From: Devosia submarina
GTDB taxonomy: Bacteria; Pseudomonadota; Alphaproteobacteria; Rhizobiales; Devosiaceae
Assembly: GCF_003056345.1 (NCBI RefSeq)
Contig: NZ_PYWB01000007.1
Span: 186,001-250,000, forward strand
Direction: 5' to 3'
Length of the DNA stretch: 64,000 bases
Part shown: positions 25,742-34,384 of the stretch, in pieces
How positions within the stretch are numbered: the stretch's first letter is position 1
Layout of the letters: every line of letters starts with the position of its first letter
Notes under the pieces: generated by a model
Told to the model about the DNA's origin: nothing
Databases searched by the model: none
Seen by the model: only the letters and a program-made list of their open reading frames with translations
Made by a program: the position numbers and the translations under genes

Positions 25742-25912
25742 TTACCGGGCAGGCTGCGAAGCGGCTTCGATCTGCTGCTTTAGCCGGGCGATCTCGTCGC
25801 GCGCATCCTGGAGCTCGCGCTCAAGCTCCTTAATGCGGATATCGGCAAGCTGCAGCTCGCTCTGCTCGGGGACCAGCTCGCCATTGGGTACGTCTTTGGC
25901 TTCGTTTTCCAT
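25742..25912 (-). CDS. 56-residue coiled-coil protein
   Basis: A short gene reading MENEAKDVPNGE, then a strongly heptad-like helix (about 18-52, with ADIRIKELERELQ and DEIARLKQQI) and a stop. The codon third-position GC and charged heptads make it a convincing real protein despite its size. It sits between the zinc-ribbon gene and the VanZ-like gene. A scaffold or regulator binding role is possible; no family is recognised. Confidence 0.65.
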   Translation of the reverse strand: MENEAKDVPNGELVPEQSELQLADIRIKELERELQDARDEIARLKQQIEAASQPAR

Positions 25913-26002
25913 GAAGTCATGTCCTTGCGCGCGATGGCGCCGGCGCTTGGCGGGGCCGGCGAGCAGAGAACGACCGATAGTGCCTGCCCGTCAGGTCGTC
26001 CA

Positions 26003-26248
26003 TCAGAAATCGAAGATCTGGCCGAGAAAGCTTTCCTTTCTTTTGGACCGAAACCCGACGCGTTGGCCCTGTTCATCAAAGCCATGGCCAGGCGCAGGCT
26101 GGCCCGCCACGGGCCCCAGGGCGCGCTCGATGATCTTGTCGAGCTCACCACGATCGAGCCAGACGCCGCGGCATTGGGGGCAATAATCGGTCTCGATACC
26201 CTGCCGCTCGCTCTTGACCAGCTCGGCATTGTCGATGGGGCACTTCAT
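26003..26248 (-). CDS. Zinc-ribbon (TFIIB-like) small protein
   Basis: An 81-residue protein whose N-terminus is a zf-TFIIB-type ribbon: MKCPID, then DYCPQCRGVWLDRGEL, giving three visible cysteines plus neighbouring acidic residues. A basic tail ends in GQIFDF. I place the start at 26248 because the cysteine-containing domain begins there and a purine-rich GGGAAAA precedes it; an in-frame ATG at 26296 would add 16 unlikely residues. The function of this widespread family is unknown. Confidence 0.8.
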   Translation of the reverse strand: MKCPIDNAELVKSERQGIETDYCPQCRGVWLDRGELDKIIERALGPVAGQPAPGHGFDEQGQRVGFRSKRKESFLGQIFDF

Positions 26249-26343
26249 TGGTTTTCCCTTTCTAGGTTTCTCATATCCTGGACACATCAGGCGCAACTCA
26301 CGTCCCTTGAGGCCGTTGATCGGGACAAACGAGGAGACAGATC

Positions 26344-26412
26344 ATGGGCCGGCTTATCAAGTCCTTGCTGCTGGGGTGGATCATGAAACGGGTGTTCGGC
26401 CGTCGTCGCTGA
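26344..26412 (+). CDS. Possible 22-residue basic/hydrophobic microprotein
   Basis: A 23-codon frame (MGRLIKSLLLGWIMKRVFGR, then two residues and a stop) with a well-placed GAGGAGA six bases upstream. The peptide is amphipathic and cationic, with a hydrophobic core flanked by Arg/Lys. It stands alone between two minus-strand genes. Small size makes this uncertain; the ribosome site is the main argument. Confidence 0.4.
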   Translation: MGRLIKSLLLGWIMKRVFGRRR

Positions 26413-26419
26413 TCCCAGG

Positions 26420-27337
26420 CTAGTTCATGGACGCAATTGGATGCGCCCGCACGGCGATGGGCACCTGGGGGCGGCCGCGCACGTCGCGGCGGAAGTCGCT
26501 GGGCGACATGCCCGAGATCTTGCGGAACGATTTGTTGAAGGCGCTGAGCGAGCCAAAGCCGCTATCCATCGCCACTTGCAAGACATTTACCCCGTCCGAC
26601 ATCAGCATGGCCTGGGCATAGGAGAGCCGCATCAGGTTCACATAATCGTTGAGCGTCATGCCGGTGGATTTCTTGAAGACGTTCATCGCGTATTTCGGAT
26701 GAACCGAGGCTGCGGCCGCGATGTCGGTGGAATCGATGTCCTCGCGGAAGTTCTCGGCAATGAAATCGCAGATGCGCACCACGATGGGCGAGGAGTGGTG
26801 ATCGAGCCCATCCACGGCATTGGCGACGCTTGCCGGGCCCTGCAGCAGTTCATAGGGATCAAACCGCACCCGCTCGATCCGCAGCAGCAGCTCGTCCACG
26901 GCAAGGCTCGCCTTCATCGGATCGCCCGAGCGGGCATAATTGTTCCAGCGCGCGAAATTGATGGCGTCGGACGCGTCGGTTGCGCGGGTCACGAGGACCG
27001 CGCCCTGCATCAGCTTGCTTTGCACATCCTGCGGCAGGCGCAGGCGGAAGAAGTGCACCAGGGGCAGATGACCGCCGGCATAGACGAGATCGTCTGAACG
27101 ATCATCGAGATAATGCGGCAGGCCGCCCCAGAACAGCGCCAGATCCCCTGCCCTGAACCGCACCGAATGGCCGCTCATGCGGTAATTCGCCCAGCCCTGC
27201 ACGATGAAATTGACCTCCACCTGCGCATGCCAATGGGGCGCGCGCATCACCAGCGGGGAGGCGTGGAACATGTGAAGTTCGGTTGGAAGCCGCTCCACCC
27301 CATTGGTTGCAGGTTCGTAATAGACCCGGTCTGCCAT
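26420..27337 (-). CDS. AraC-family transcriptional regulator
   Basis: An N-terminal cupin-like sensing region (HWHAQVEVNFIVQG, about 30-45) is joined to a C-terminal AraC-type double helix-turn-helix (about 195-290) ending with LQVAMDSGFGSLSAFNKSFRKISGMSPSDFR. I place the start at 27337 (GGAAAG upstream; 305 residues). An in-frame ATG at 27382 would give 320 residues and cannot be excluded. It is divergent from the sugar-binding-protein gene at 27445 and very likely controls that importer in response to its sugar. Confidence 0.92.
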   Translation of the reverse strand: MADRVYYEPATNGVERLPTELHMFHASPLVMRAPHWHAQVEVNFIVQGWANYRMSGHSVRFRAGDLALFWGGLPHYLDDRSDDLVYAGGHLPLVHFFRLRLPQDVQSKLMQGAVLVTRATDASDAINFARWNNYARSGDPMKASLAVDELLLRIERVRFDPYELLQGPASVANAVDGLDHHSSPIVVRICDFIAENFREDIDSTDIAAAASVHPKYAMNVFKKSTGMTLNDYVNLMRLSYAQAMLMSDGVNVLQVAMDSGFGSLSAFNKSFRKISGMSPSDFRRDVRGRPQVPIAVRAHPIASMN

Positions 27338-27444
27338 CTTACTTTCCGCCAATTTGGCATGCTCCTTTAAGTGGGCAGCCATGCAACATTGAGCTAGCTT
27401 ATGAACGGCTCACACGAAGAGCAAATGAAAAGGGAGGACTATCT

Positions 27445-28719
27445 ATGAACCGCATTGCTTCGCGGCGAGGCCTTGTGCTTGGCGCTGTTTTGGCCGGCGT
27501 CAGCTTCTTAAGTGTTGCGGCCGCATCGGCCGGCGACGTGACCGTTTGGGCTTGGGACCCGAACTTCAACGGCGCCACCATGAAGGAGGCCGCCAGCCGC
27601 TACCAGGCCATCAATCCCGAGGCCAATATCATCATCGATGATACGGCCAGCCAGGACGACATCCGTGCCAAGCTGCAGACCCAGCTGCTCGCCGGCAGCA
27701 CCGACGGGCTCCCCGATATCGTCCTGATCCAGGACGACGTGGCCCAGAAGTACCTCCAGTCCTTCCCCGGCGCCTTTGAGCCGCTTTCCGATTCCATCGA
27801 TATGACGGCCTTTGCCGACTACAAGGTTGCCGCCGCAACGCTGGACGGCAAGAGCTACTCCCTCCCCTTCGATTCGGGCGTGACGGGCTTGTTCTACCGT
27901 TCAGACTATTTCGAAGAGGCCGGCTTCACCGCCGAAGACCTCAACAACATTACCTGGGATCGCCTGATCGAGATCGGCACCGAAGTGAAGGAAAAGACGG
28001 GCCATCTGTTGCTTGATCTTGACCTGACCGATACCGGCGTCATCCGCATGATGATGCAGCAATCCGGCACTTGGTATTTCAATGAGGACGGCAGCCTCAA
28101 TATCGTCGACAACGCCCCCCTCAAAAAGGCGCTCGAAACCTACGCTAAGTTCTATCAGGCAGATTTGGTAAAGCCTGTTTCTGGCTGGGCCGAGTATACC
28201 GGCGCCTTTACCTCGGGCGAAGTTGCCGCCGTGCCGGTTGGCGTCTGGATCACCGGCACCATCAAGGCCAATGCCGATCAGTCCGGCCTGTGGGGCGTTG
28301 CGCCCATTCCACGCCTCGACATCGAAGGCTCGGTCAATGCGTCCAACCAGGGTGGCTCGAGCTGGTACGTGCTGGCCTCCTCTGACAACAAGGAAGAAGC
28401 CATCGACTTCCTCAAGACCGTCTGGGGCAGCGATGTCGATTTCTACCAGAAGATCCTGATCGATCAGGGGGCTGTTGGCTCCTTGCTCGCAGCGCGTGAA
28501 GGCGAAGCCTACAAGGCCACCGACGAGTTCTTCGGCGGCGCCCCTGTGTGGCAGGATTTCTCGACTTGGCTCAGCCAGATTCCGAGCGTCGACTACGGCG
28601 TCTTCACTGCCGAGGTGGACTCGGCCGTCCAGGCCCAGTTGCCCACCATCATCCAGGGCGGCGATCTCGACCAGGCTCTCCAGGCCATCCACGACCAGGC
28701 CCAGCAGCAGATGCAATAA
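27445..28719 (+). CDS. Sugar ABC transporter substrate-binding protein
   Basis: A 424-residue periplasmic solute-binding protein of the CUT1 class. The start at 27445 has AGGGAGG upstream and gives a signal peptide (about 1-28, ending ASAG) followed by DVTVWAWDPNFNG. Family features are DGLPDIVLIQDD and the hinge segment GVTGLFYRSDYFEEAG. It heads the operon with two permeases, an ATPase and a fused oxidoreductase. The ligand is not known; the oxidoreductase suggests a sugar or polyol that is first oxidised or reduced. Confidence 0.93.
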   Translation: MNRIASRRGLVLGAVLAGVSFLSVAAASAGDVTVWAWDPNFNGATMKEAASRYQAINPEANIIIDDTASQDDIRAKLQTQLLAGSTDGLPDIVLIQDDVAQKYLQSFPGAFEPLSDSIDMTAFADYKVAAATLDGKSYSLPFDSGVTGLFYRSDYFEEAGFTAEDLNNITWDRLIEIGTEVKEKTGHLLLDLDLTDTGVIRMMMQQSGTWYFNEDGSLNIVDNAPLKKALETYAKFYQADLVKPVSGWAEYTGAFTSGEVAAVPVGVWITGTIKANADQSGLWGVAPIPRLDIEGSVNASNQGGSSWYVLASSDNKEEAIDFLKTVWGSDVDFYQKILIDQGAVGSLLAAREGEAYKATDEFFGGAPVWQDFSTWLSQIPSVDYGVFTAEVDSAVQAQLPTIIQGGDLDQALQAIHDQAQQQMQ

Positions 28720-28725
28720 ACTGCA

Positions 28726-28757
28726 GAAGCGAAGCGGGTCTCGGCCCGCTTCGCTTC
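28726..28757 (+). other. Intercistronic hairpin after the binding-protein gene
   Basis: A perfect 13-base stem (GAAGCGAAGCGGG / CCCGCTTCGCTTC) with a 6-base loop, starting seven bases after the stop codon. No T tract follows and the permease genes continue downstream, so it is more likely a message-stabilising or partial-attenuation element than a full terminator. The operon at 6.3 kb has the same arrangement. Confidence 0.65.
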
Positions 28758-28791
28758 GATATCAGCGATGCTGCACCGGGGAGGGTGACGA

Positions 28792-29685
28792 TTGGCGTAT
28801 GCGCGGCTCGACAGGAGAGAACAGCTGACCGGCTGGGCATTCATTGCCCCTGCCCTGGTTCTGTTGGGTCTCTTCATGATCTATCCCATTATCTGGTCGC
28901 TCTGGATGAGCTTCCAGGTCGGCAAGGGGATGAACCTCAGCTTTGGCGGTTTTGCCAATATCGAACGGCTGACCAAGGACCCGGTGTTCCTGCGGGCGCT
29001 CGGCAACACCTTCATCTTCTTTATTATCCAGGTGCCGATCATGATCACCCTGGCGCTGCTGTTCGCAGTAGCGCTCAATGATTCGACCCTGCGCTTCCGC
29101 GGCTTGTTCAGGACGGCAATCTTTCTGCCCTGCGTTACCTCGCTGATCGCTTATTCCACCATCTTCAAGTCGATGTTCGCCACAGATGGCGTGGTCAACC
29201 AGGCCTTGATGGCGCTCCACATCATCGGCTCGCCCATTGGCTGGTTCACCGACCCGTTCTGGGCCAAGGTGATCGTCATCCTCGCCATCACCTGGCGCTG
29301 GACCGGCTACAACATGATCTTCTATCTGGCGGCGCTGCAAAACGTTGACCGCTCGATCTATGAAGCCGCTCGCATCGATGGGGTGCCGGCCTGGGCGCGG
29401 TTCACGCACATCACCATTCCCATGCTCAAGCCCGTGATCCTGTTCACCACGGTGATCTCCACCATTGGAACGCTGCAGCTATTCGACGAGGTCTACAATT
29501 TCACTGCCGGCAGCGGCGGCCCCTCGGATTCAACGCTCACCCTTTCGCTCTATATCTACAATCTCACCTTCAAGTTCATGCCCAGCTTCGGCTATTCGGC
29601 GACCGTGTCCTGGGTCATCGTGGTGCTGGTCGGCATTTTGAGCTTCCTGCAATTCCTTGTGGCGCGTGACCGGAGGCGGACATGA
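28792..29685 (+). CDS. Sugar ABC transporter permease (MalF family)
   Basis: A 297-residue permease with a TTG start after GGGGAGGG. The first membrane segment (about 17-40, with FIAPALVLLGLFMIYPI) and the EAA loop EAARIDGVPAWARFTHITIP are typical of MalF/UgpA proteins. Its stop overlaps the next permease start by four bases (ATGA). It forms a heterodimer with the product of 29682. Confidence 0.94.
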   Translation: MAYARLDRREQLTGWAFIAPALVLLGLFMIYPIIWSLWMSFQVGKGMNLSFGGFANIERLTKDPVFLRALGNTFIFFIIQVPIMITLALLFAVALNDSTLRFRGLFRTAIFLPCVTSLIAYSTIFKSMFATDGVVNQALMALHIIGSPIGWFTDPFWAKVIVILAITWRWTGYNMIFYLAALQNVDRSIYEAARIDGVPAWARFTHITIPMLKPVILFTTVISTIGTLQLFDEVYNFTAGSGGPSDSTLTLSLYIYNLTFKFMPSFGYSATVSWVIVVLVGILSFLQFLVARDRRRT

Positions 29686-30563
29686 CCGATACTTCCCTGC
29701 CCGCAGTCGGCGCACGTCCAGCCGCCAATGTCCGCTCTCGCGTTCCGGCAAACCCCTTCGCTATCCTGCGCCGCGCTCTCGTCTATGTGCTGTTGTCCAT
29801 CGCGGCGTTTGTTTCGGTTTTCCCGTTCTTCTGGATGATCGTGGGCGCGACCAACAAGTCGGCCGATATCATTCGCGGCAAGAACAGTTTCGGCAGCGAG
29901 CTCTTCAACAACGCGGCGACCTTTTTCACCCAGGTCGATGCCCTGCGCGTGTTCTGGAATTCGGCCTTCATTGCCGTCGTGGGTACCGCGCTGACGCTGC
30001 TGATCTCGTCCCTCGCCGGTTACGGCTTCGAGATGTTCCGCAGCAAGGTCCGCGAACGGATCTTCGCACTCCTGCTGCTGTTCCTGTCCATCCCGTTTGC
30101 GGCCATGATGGTGCCGCTGTTCGTGATGTTCTCGCAGGCCAAGCTCGTCAACACCTATACGGCCGTGATCCTGCCGACCGTCGCGTCCATCTTCATCATC
30201 TTCTACTTCCGCCAGGCGACCAAGGCCTTCCCGAGCGAGCTGCGCGACGCCGCCAAGATCGATGGGCTCAAGGAGTGGCAGATTTTCCTTTTCGTCTACA
30301 TGCCGGTGATGCGCTCTACCTATGCGGCCGCGACCATCATCATCTTCATGGCCAATTGGAACAACTACCTTTGGCCGCTGATCGTGCTGCAGACCGCCGA
30401 GAACAAGACAATCACCTTGATCGTTTCGGCGCTGACCTCGGCCTATACGCCGGACTACGGGATGATCCTGTTCGGCACGGTCCTCGCCACACTCCCCACC
30501 CTCGTCATTTTCTTTTTGCTCCAGCGCCGCTTCGTTGAAGGCATGCTGGGCGCGGTCAAATAA
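29682..30563 (+). CDS. Sugar ABC transporter permease (MalG family)
   Basis: A 293-residue permease with about six hydrophobic segments and the coupling loop DAAKIDGLKEWQIFLFVYMP in place of the EAA motif. The N-terminal 30 residues are cytoplasmic and Arg/Pro-rich. It overlaps the preceding permease gene by four bases and precedes the ATPase by 12 bases. Confidence 0.94.
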   Translation: MTDTSLPAVGARPAANVRSRVPANPFAILRRALVYVLLSIAAFVSVFPFFWMIVGATNKSADIIRGKNSFGSELFNNAATFFTQVDALRVFWNSAFIAVVGTALTLLISSLAGYGFEMFRSKVRERIFALLLLFLSIPFAAMMVPLFVMFSQAKLVNTYTAVILPTVASIFIIFYFRQATKAFPSELRDAAKIDGLKEWQIFLFVYMPVMRSTYAAATIIIFMANWNNYLWPLIVLQTAENKTITLIVSALTSAYTPDYGMILFGTVLATLPTLVIFFLLQRRFVEGMLGAVK

Positions 30564-30575
30564 GGTGCAATCCCA

Positions 30576-31655
30576 ATGAGCAGCCTCAAACTATCGGGCG
30601 TGCGCAAGTCCTATGGCCATGTCGAGGTCATCAAGGGCGTGGACCTCGAGATCAAGTCCAAGGAATTCGTGGTGTTCGTGGGCCCTTCGGGGTGCGGGAA
30701 GTCCACCCTGCTGCGGATGATCGCGGGCCTTGAACACATCTCTGCCGGCGACCTCGAAATCGGCGGCACGCGGATGAACGATGTCGATCCATCCAAGCGC
30801 GGCATCGCCATGGTGTTCCAGTCCTATGCGCTTTATCCTCATATGACCGTGCGCGAAAACATGGGCTTTGCCCTGCGCTTTGCTGGCGTGGCCAAGGACC
30901 AGATCGCGCGCCAGGTGCAGGATGCCGCCCGCATCTTGGCGCTTGAACCCCTGCTCGATCGCCTGCCCAAGGAACTCTCGGGCGGCCAGCGCCAGCGCGT
31001 CGCTATTGGCCGCGCTATCGTGCGCAATCCCGAAGTGTTCCTGTTCGACGAACCGCTCTCCAATCTCGACGCGGAACTGCGCGTCCACATGCGCATCGAG
31101 ATCGCGCGGCTCCACAAGGAGTTGCAGACCACAGTCATCTACGTGACGCACGACCAGGTGGAGGCGATGACGCTGGCCGATACCATTGTCGTGCTGCGCG
31201 ACGGCGTGATCGAACAGGTGGGGCGTCCGCTCGACCTATACGACAACCCCGCAAACCAGTTCGTGGCCGGCTTTATCGGTTCGCCCAAGATGAATTTCCT
31301 TGCCGCAAGCATCGTCGAGAAGTCAGCCGGATCGGTAACTGTAGCGTTGCGCAATCATTCTGGCGTTCAGTTCACCGTTCCGGCATCGGGCGGCGCTGTG
31401 GGCGAGGACGTCACCCTGGGCGTGCGCGCCGAACATTTCGGGGAGCCGGGCGCTGGCGCTGCCGATATCCGCCTCAACGTCGATGTGGCCGAACATCTCG
31501 GCTCCACCAGCTATGTCTATGCCAATGCAGGCGGGGAATCGCTGATCATCGAGCGCGAGGAATCGCGCAATGAGATGGGCCAGGAGCACATCACCGTCTC
31601 GATCTCTCCCGAGCGAGCCTTTCTTTTCGATAGCAAAGGCCAGCGCATCCGCTGA
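30576..31655 (+). CDS. Sugar ABC transporter ATP-binding protein (UgpC/MalK family)
   Basis: A 359-residue ATPase with Walker [11 protein letters not shown]-loop [11 protein letters not shown], signature [14 protein letters not shown], Walker [13 protein letters not shown] and H-loop [13 protein letters not shown]-terminal TOBE-type regulatory domain (about 240-359) follows. It energises the importer encoded just upstream. It differs clearly from the paralogous ATPase at 1892, so the two operons have separate energising subunits. Confidence 0.95.
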   Translation: MSSLKLSGVRKSYGHVEVIKGVDLEIKSKEFVVFVGPSGCGKSTLLRMIAGLEHISAGDLEIGGTRMNDVDPSKRGIAMVFQSYALYPHMTVRENMGFALRFAGVAKDQIARQVQDAARILALEPLLDRLPKELSGGQRQRVAIGRAIVRNPEVFLFDEPLSNLDAELRVHMRIEIARLHKELQTTVIYVTHDQVEAMTLADTIVVLRDGVIEQVGRPLDLYDNPANQFVAGFIGSPKMNFLAASIVEKSAGSVTVALRNHSGVQFTVPASGGAVGEDVTLGVRAEHFGEPGAGAADIRLNVDVAEHLGSTSYVYANAGGESLIIEREESRNEMGQEHITVSISPERAFLFDSKGQRIR

Positions 31656-31679
31656 CCTCTGCTCCACTCCATCAGTAAA

Positions 31680-31760
31680 CCTCATGGTGAGCTTGTCGAA
31701 CCACGAGGTTGTGCCACGGCATTCTGCCACGACCTCATCCTTCGACAGGCTCAGGATGGG
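31680..31760. repeat. Paired palindromic intergenic repeats
   Basis: Two palindromic units lie between the ATPase and oxidoreductase genes: 31680-31708 (CCTCATGGT...ACCACGAGG) and about 31733-31760 (CATCCT...AGGATG). They share the core GAGCTTGTCGA/TTCGACAGGCTC in opposite orientation. Such paired elements are dispersed in many alphaproteobacterial genomes. Here the pair sits inside what is otherwise an operon and may reduce or stabilise expression of the last gene. Confidence 0.6.
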
Positions 31761-31779
31761 TCTACTCAAGGACCAAACT

Positions 31780-33786
31780 ATGACTGACCAAAAAATCCGC
31801 TGGGGCATTATCGGGCCGGGCAGCATTGCCAAGGCTTTCCAGGGCGGCGTCGCCGGCTCCAAGCATGGTGTGCTGGCCGCCATCGCCACCCGCGATCCCA
31901 ACAAGCCCAATTTGGCCACGGACTTCCCCGGCGCACGCATTGTGCATGGCTATGACGCCCTGCTTGCCGACCCCGAAATCGACGCCGTCTATATTGCCGT
32001 GCCGCATACCGGCCACGCCGAATGGGCCATCAAGGCTGCCCAGGCGGGCAAGCACGTCCTCGTCGAAAAGCCCCTGGCGCTGTCGTCCCATGAAATGGAC
32101 GCCGTTTTCCACGCCCATCGCAAGGCAGGCACCTTTGCCGGCGAAGCCTTCATGTATCGCCTCCACCCGCAGACAGCAAAGCTGGGCGAACTCATCCGGT
32201 CCGGCGCCATCGGCGAAGTGCGCATGATTCAGTCGAGCTTCGGCTTCTCCATGGGCATCTTCCAGCCCCAGCATCGCCTGTTCGCCTCCGCCTTGGCCGG
32301 TGGCGGCATACTCGATGTTGGCGGCTACCCCGTCTCGATGGCGCGCTTCATCGCTGGCCAAGCCGTGGGCAAGCCCTTTGCCGATCCGGTCAAGGTCGCT
32401 GGCACTGCCAAGCTCAATGCCGAGGGCACCGATGACTGGGCGGCTGCCGTTCTTACCTTCGAGAACGGCATCGTCGCTCAGGTGTCCTGCGCCGTCATGG
32501 CGAACCTCGACAATGTCCTTCGCATCCATGGCTCGGAAGGCCGCATCGAAGTGCCAGATTTCTGGTTTGCCGGCGGCGACCGCACCAAGGGCCTTGGCCG
32601 CATCGACATCATCAAGAAGGGCCAGACCGAAACAATCAGCGTCGGCGAAGAGCGCCACGTTTATTCCTTTGAAGTCGACGCTGCTGCCGAGGCGATCTTC
32701 GCCAAGCGCAACGAACTGGCGGCCCCTGGCATGAGCTGGGCGGATTCGCTGGGCAATGCCCGCGTGCTCGACGCCTGGCGCAAGGATGCCGGCATCGAAT
32801 ACTCCGTCGAAAAGGCCTCTGTCCGCGTCAACACGCTCGACAATCGCAAGCTCGGGCCGAACCAGGGCTTAATCCCCAAGCGCTCCATTCCGGGCCTCGG
32901 CAAGCAGGCTTCTGCCGTCGCCCTGGGCTTTGAAGATTTCCGATCCTTTGCTTCGGGCGCCATCATGCTCGACGCCTTCTGGGAAAAGGGGGGCAACATC
33001 TTCGACACTGCCTTTGTTTATGGCGCGGGCTATACCGAAACCCTGTTCGGCCAGTGGCACACCAATCGCGGCACGCGTGAAGGATCGGTCCTGATCGGCA
33101 AGGGCGCCCATAGCCCGCTGGTTTATCCCGACGTCATCGCCAAGCAGCTGACCCAGTCGCTGGATCGCCTCCAGACCGACTATGTCGATGTTTACTTCAT
33201 GCACCGCGACAACCTTGAAGTCCCGGTTGGCGAGTTCGTGGATGCCATGGATGCCGAAGTGCAGAAGGGTCGTATCCGCGGGCCGTTCGGTGGCTCCAAC
33301 TGGACCAAGGAGCGTTTCGACGAAGCCGTTGCCTATGCCGAGCGCACCGGCAAGACCAAGCCCATGGCCTTGAGCAACAATTTCGCGCTCAGCGAAATGC
33401 TCGAGCCCATCTGGCCCGGTTGCGTGACCTCGTCCACCGATGAGTGGAAGCAATGGCTCACGGATCGCCAGGTCACCAATTTCTCCTGGTCCAGCCAGGG
33501 CCGCGGCTTCTTCACCGACCGCGCCGGTCGCGACAAGACCGACAACGAGGAACTGGTTCGCTGCTGGTACAACGACAAGAACTTCGCCCGCCGCGACCGC
33601 GCGATTGAACTGGCGAACCAGCTTGGCCACAGCCCCATCCACATCGCGTTGGCTTTCGTGCTCGCCCAACCCTTCCCGTCGATCCCCCTGATCGGACCGC
33701 GGACGCTGGGCGAACTGGACGACAGCCTCCGGGCGTTCGACATCAAGCTGACGCCCGAGCAGGTGAAATGGCTCGACAACGGCTAG
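31780..33786 (+). CDS. Fused Gfo/Idh/MocA oxidoreductase and aldo/keto reductase
   Basis: A single open frame of 668 residues. The N-terminal half (1 to about 330) is a Gfo/Idh/MocA NAD(P)-dependent sugar dehydrogenase: GIIGPGSIAKAF nucleotide loop, VEKPLAL with the catalytic Lys, and GGGILDVGGYPVS. The C-terminal half (about 345-668) is an aldo/keto reductase with the catalytic tetrad in place: Asp and Tyr of FDTAFVYG, Lys of IGKGAH and His of YFMHRDN. Both halves look intact, so this may be a bifunctional enzyme coupling two redox steps on the same sugar. It follows the importer genes and is probably its first catabolic enzyme. The substrate is unknown. Confidence 0.9.
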   Translation: MTDQKIRWGIIGPGSIAKAFQGGVAGSKHGVLAAIATRDPNKPNLATDFPGARIVHGYDALLADPEIDAVYIAVPHTGHAEWAIKAAQAGKHVLVEKPLALSSHEMDAVFHAHRKAGTFAGEAFMYRLHPQTAKLGELIRSGAIGEVRMIQSSFGFSMGIFQPQHRLFASALAGGGILDVGGYPVSMARFIAGQAVGKPFADPVKVAGTAKLNAEGTDDWAAAVLTFENGIVAQVSCAVMANLDNVLRIHGSEGRIEVPDFWFAGGDRTKGLGRIDIIKKGQTETISVGEERHVYSFEVDAAAEAIFAKRNELAAPGMSWADSLGNARVLDAWRKDAGIEYSVEKASVRVNTLDNRKLGPNQGLIPKRSIPGLGKQASAVALGFEDFRSFASGAIMLDAFWEKGGNIFDTAFVYGAGYTETLFGQWHTNRGTREGSVLIGKGAHSPLVYPDVIAKQLTQSLDRLQTDYVDVYFMHRDNLEVPVGEFVDAMDAEVQKGRIRGPFGGSNWTKERFDEAVAYAERTGKTKPMALSNNFALSEMLEPIWPGCVTSSTDEWKQWLTDRQVTNFSWSSQGRGFFTDRAGRDKTDNEELVRCWYNDKNFARRDRAIELANQLGHSPIHIALAFVLAQPFPSIPLIGPRTLGELDDSLRAFDIKLTPEQVKWLDNG

Positions 33787-33849
33787 GCTGATCCGGTGCG
33801 CTAGAGGGGCTTTCCCTATAATCACCTAGGACGGCCACACCCACCATCC

Positions 33850-33933
33850 GTCACCCTCGGGCTTGACCCGAGGGCTCTGCACTTTAGCAACGTCCCATCA
33901 GTACAATCTCCTCGGGTCAAGCCCGAGGATGAC
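33850..33933. repeat. Palindromic intergenic mosaic element, copy 1
   Basis: An 84-base element bounded by inverted, self-palindromic arms: GTCACCCTCGGGCTTGACCC at one end and its near-complement ending GCCCGAGGATGAC at the other. The structure resembles rhizobial RIME/REP-type elements. It belongs to the same family as 33970-34090 and 43762-43884. Confidence 0.65.
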
Positions 33934-33969
33934 GATCGGAGCTGGGGCACCATCTATCCCACCCACGAT

Positions 33970-34090
33970 GTCACCCCGGGCTCGACCCGGGGCCCATCTC
34001 GAGATCGCTCCCCAGCCGCAAGGTGGACCGAGCGAACACCTCCCAAAAACAACCATATCAGGCTGGATCCCGGATCAAGTCCGGGATGAC
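33970..34090. repeat. Palindromic intergenic mosaic element, copy 2
   Basis: A 121-base element with arms GTCACCCCGGGCTCGACCC and CCGGATCAAGTCCGGGATGAC. Its interior holds CCATCTCGAGATCG and CAGCCGCAAGGTGG, both of which recur in the copy at 43762-43884 in the same order and at similar distance. This marks a dispersed family longer than a simple palindrome. Confidence 0.65.
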
Positions 34091-34135
34091 ACCGCGTTTG
34101 TGAAGCGAACTGGTGCTCACCACACACCAGGTTCA

Positions 34136-34155
34136 CCCTCCCCTTGCGGGGAGGG
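34136..34155. repeat. Short G/C palindrome in the intergenic region
   Basis: CCCTCCCC / GGGGAGGG, a perfect 8-base stem with a TTGC loop. Similar CCCTCCCC palindromes are scattered through intergenic DNA of Hyphomicrobiales. From here to 34384 I see no gene; the short frames across it have no ribosome site. Confidence 0.5.
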
Positions 34156-34384
34156 CCAGGGAGGGGGTCCTCTCCTCGCGCACAGATTTCCCCCTTATCC
34201 CCCACCCCCAGACCTCCAATACAATCTCCTCACCAACCACATCACCCAGCGGGTCGCGCGAACCGGCTAGTGTGGTTGGCAGATGGGGCGAGGATGTTCG
34301 TGATCCTCGTAGGCAAGCGGAAGTGTCACCAATGCCTCTGGGAGGCTCAGGGACCAGAGTCGCGCGCGCCGGAAAATCCCATCT

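Noticed and set aside
31780-33786. Gfo-aldo/keto reductase fusion considered as an assembly error
   Set aside because: The frame is continuous through a plausible linker and both halves are complete; an error stays possible but is not suggested by the sequence.
33850-34090. Clustered palindromes considered as a CRISPR array
   Set aside because: Units differ in length and spacing, have no unique spacers of constant size and no cas genes nearby.
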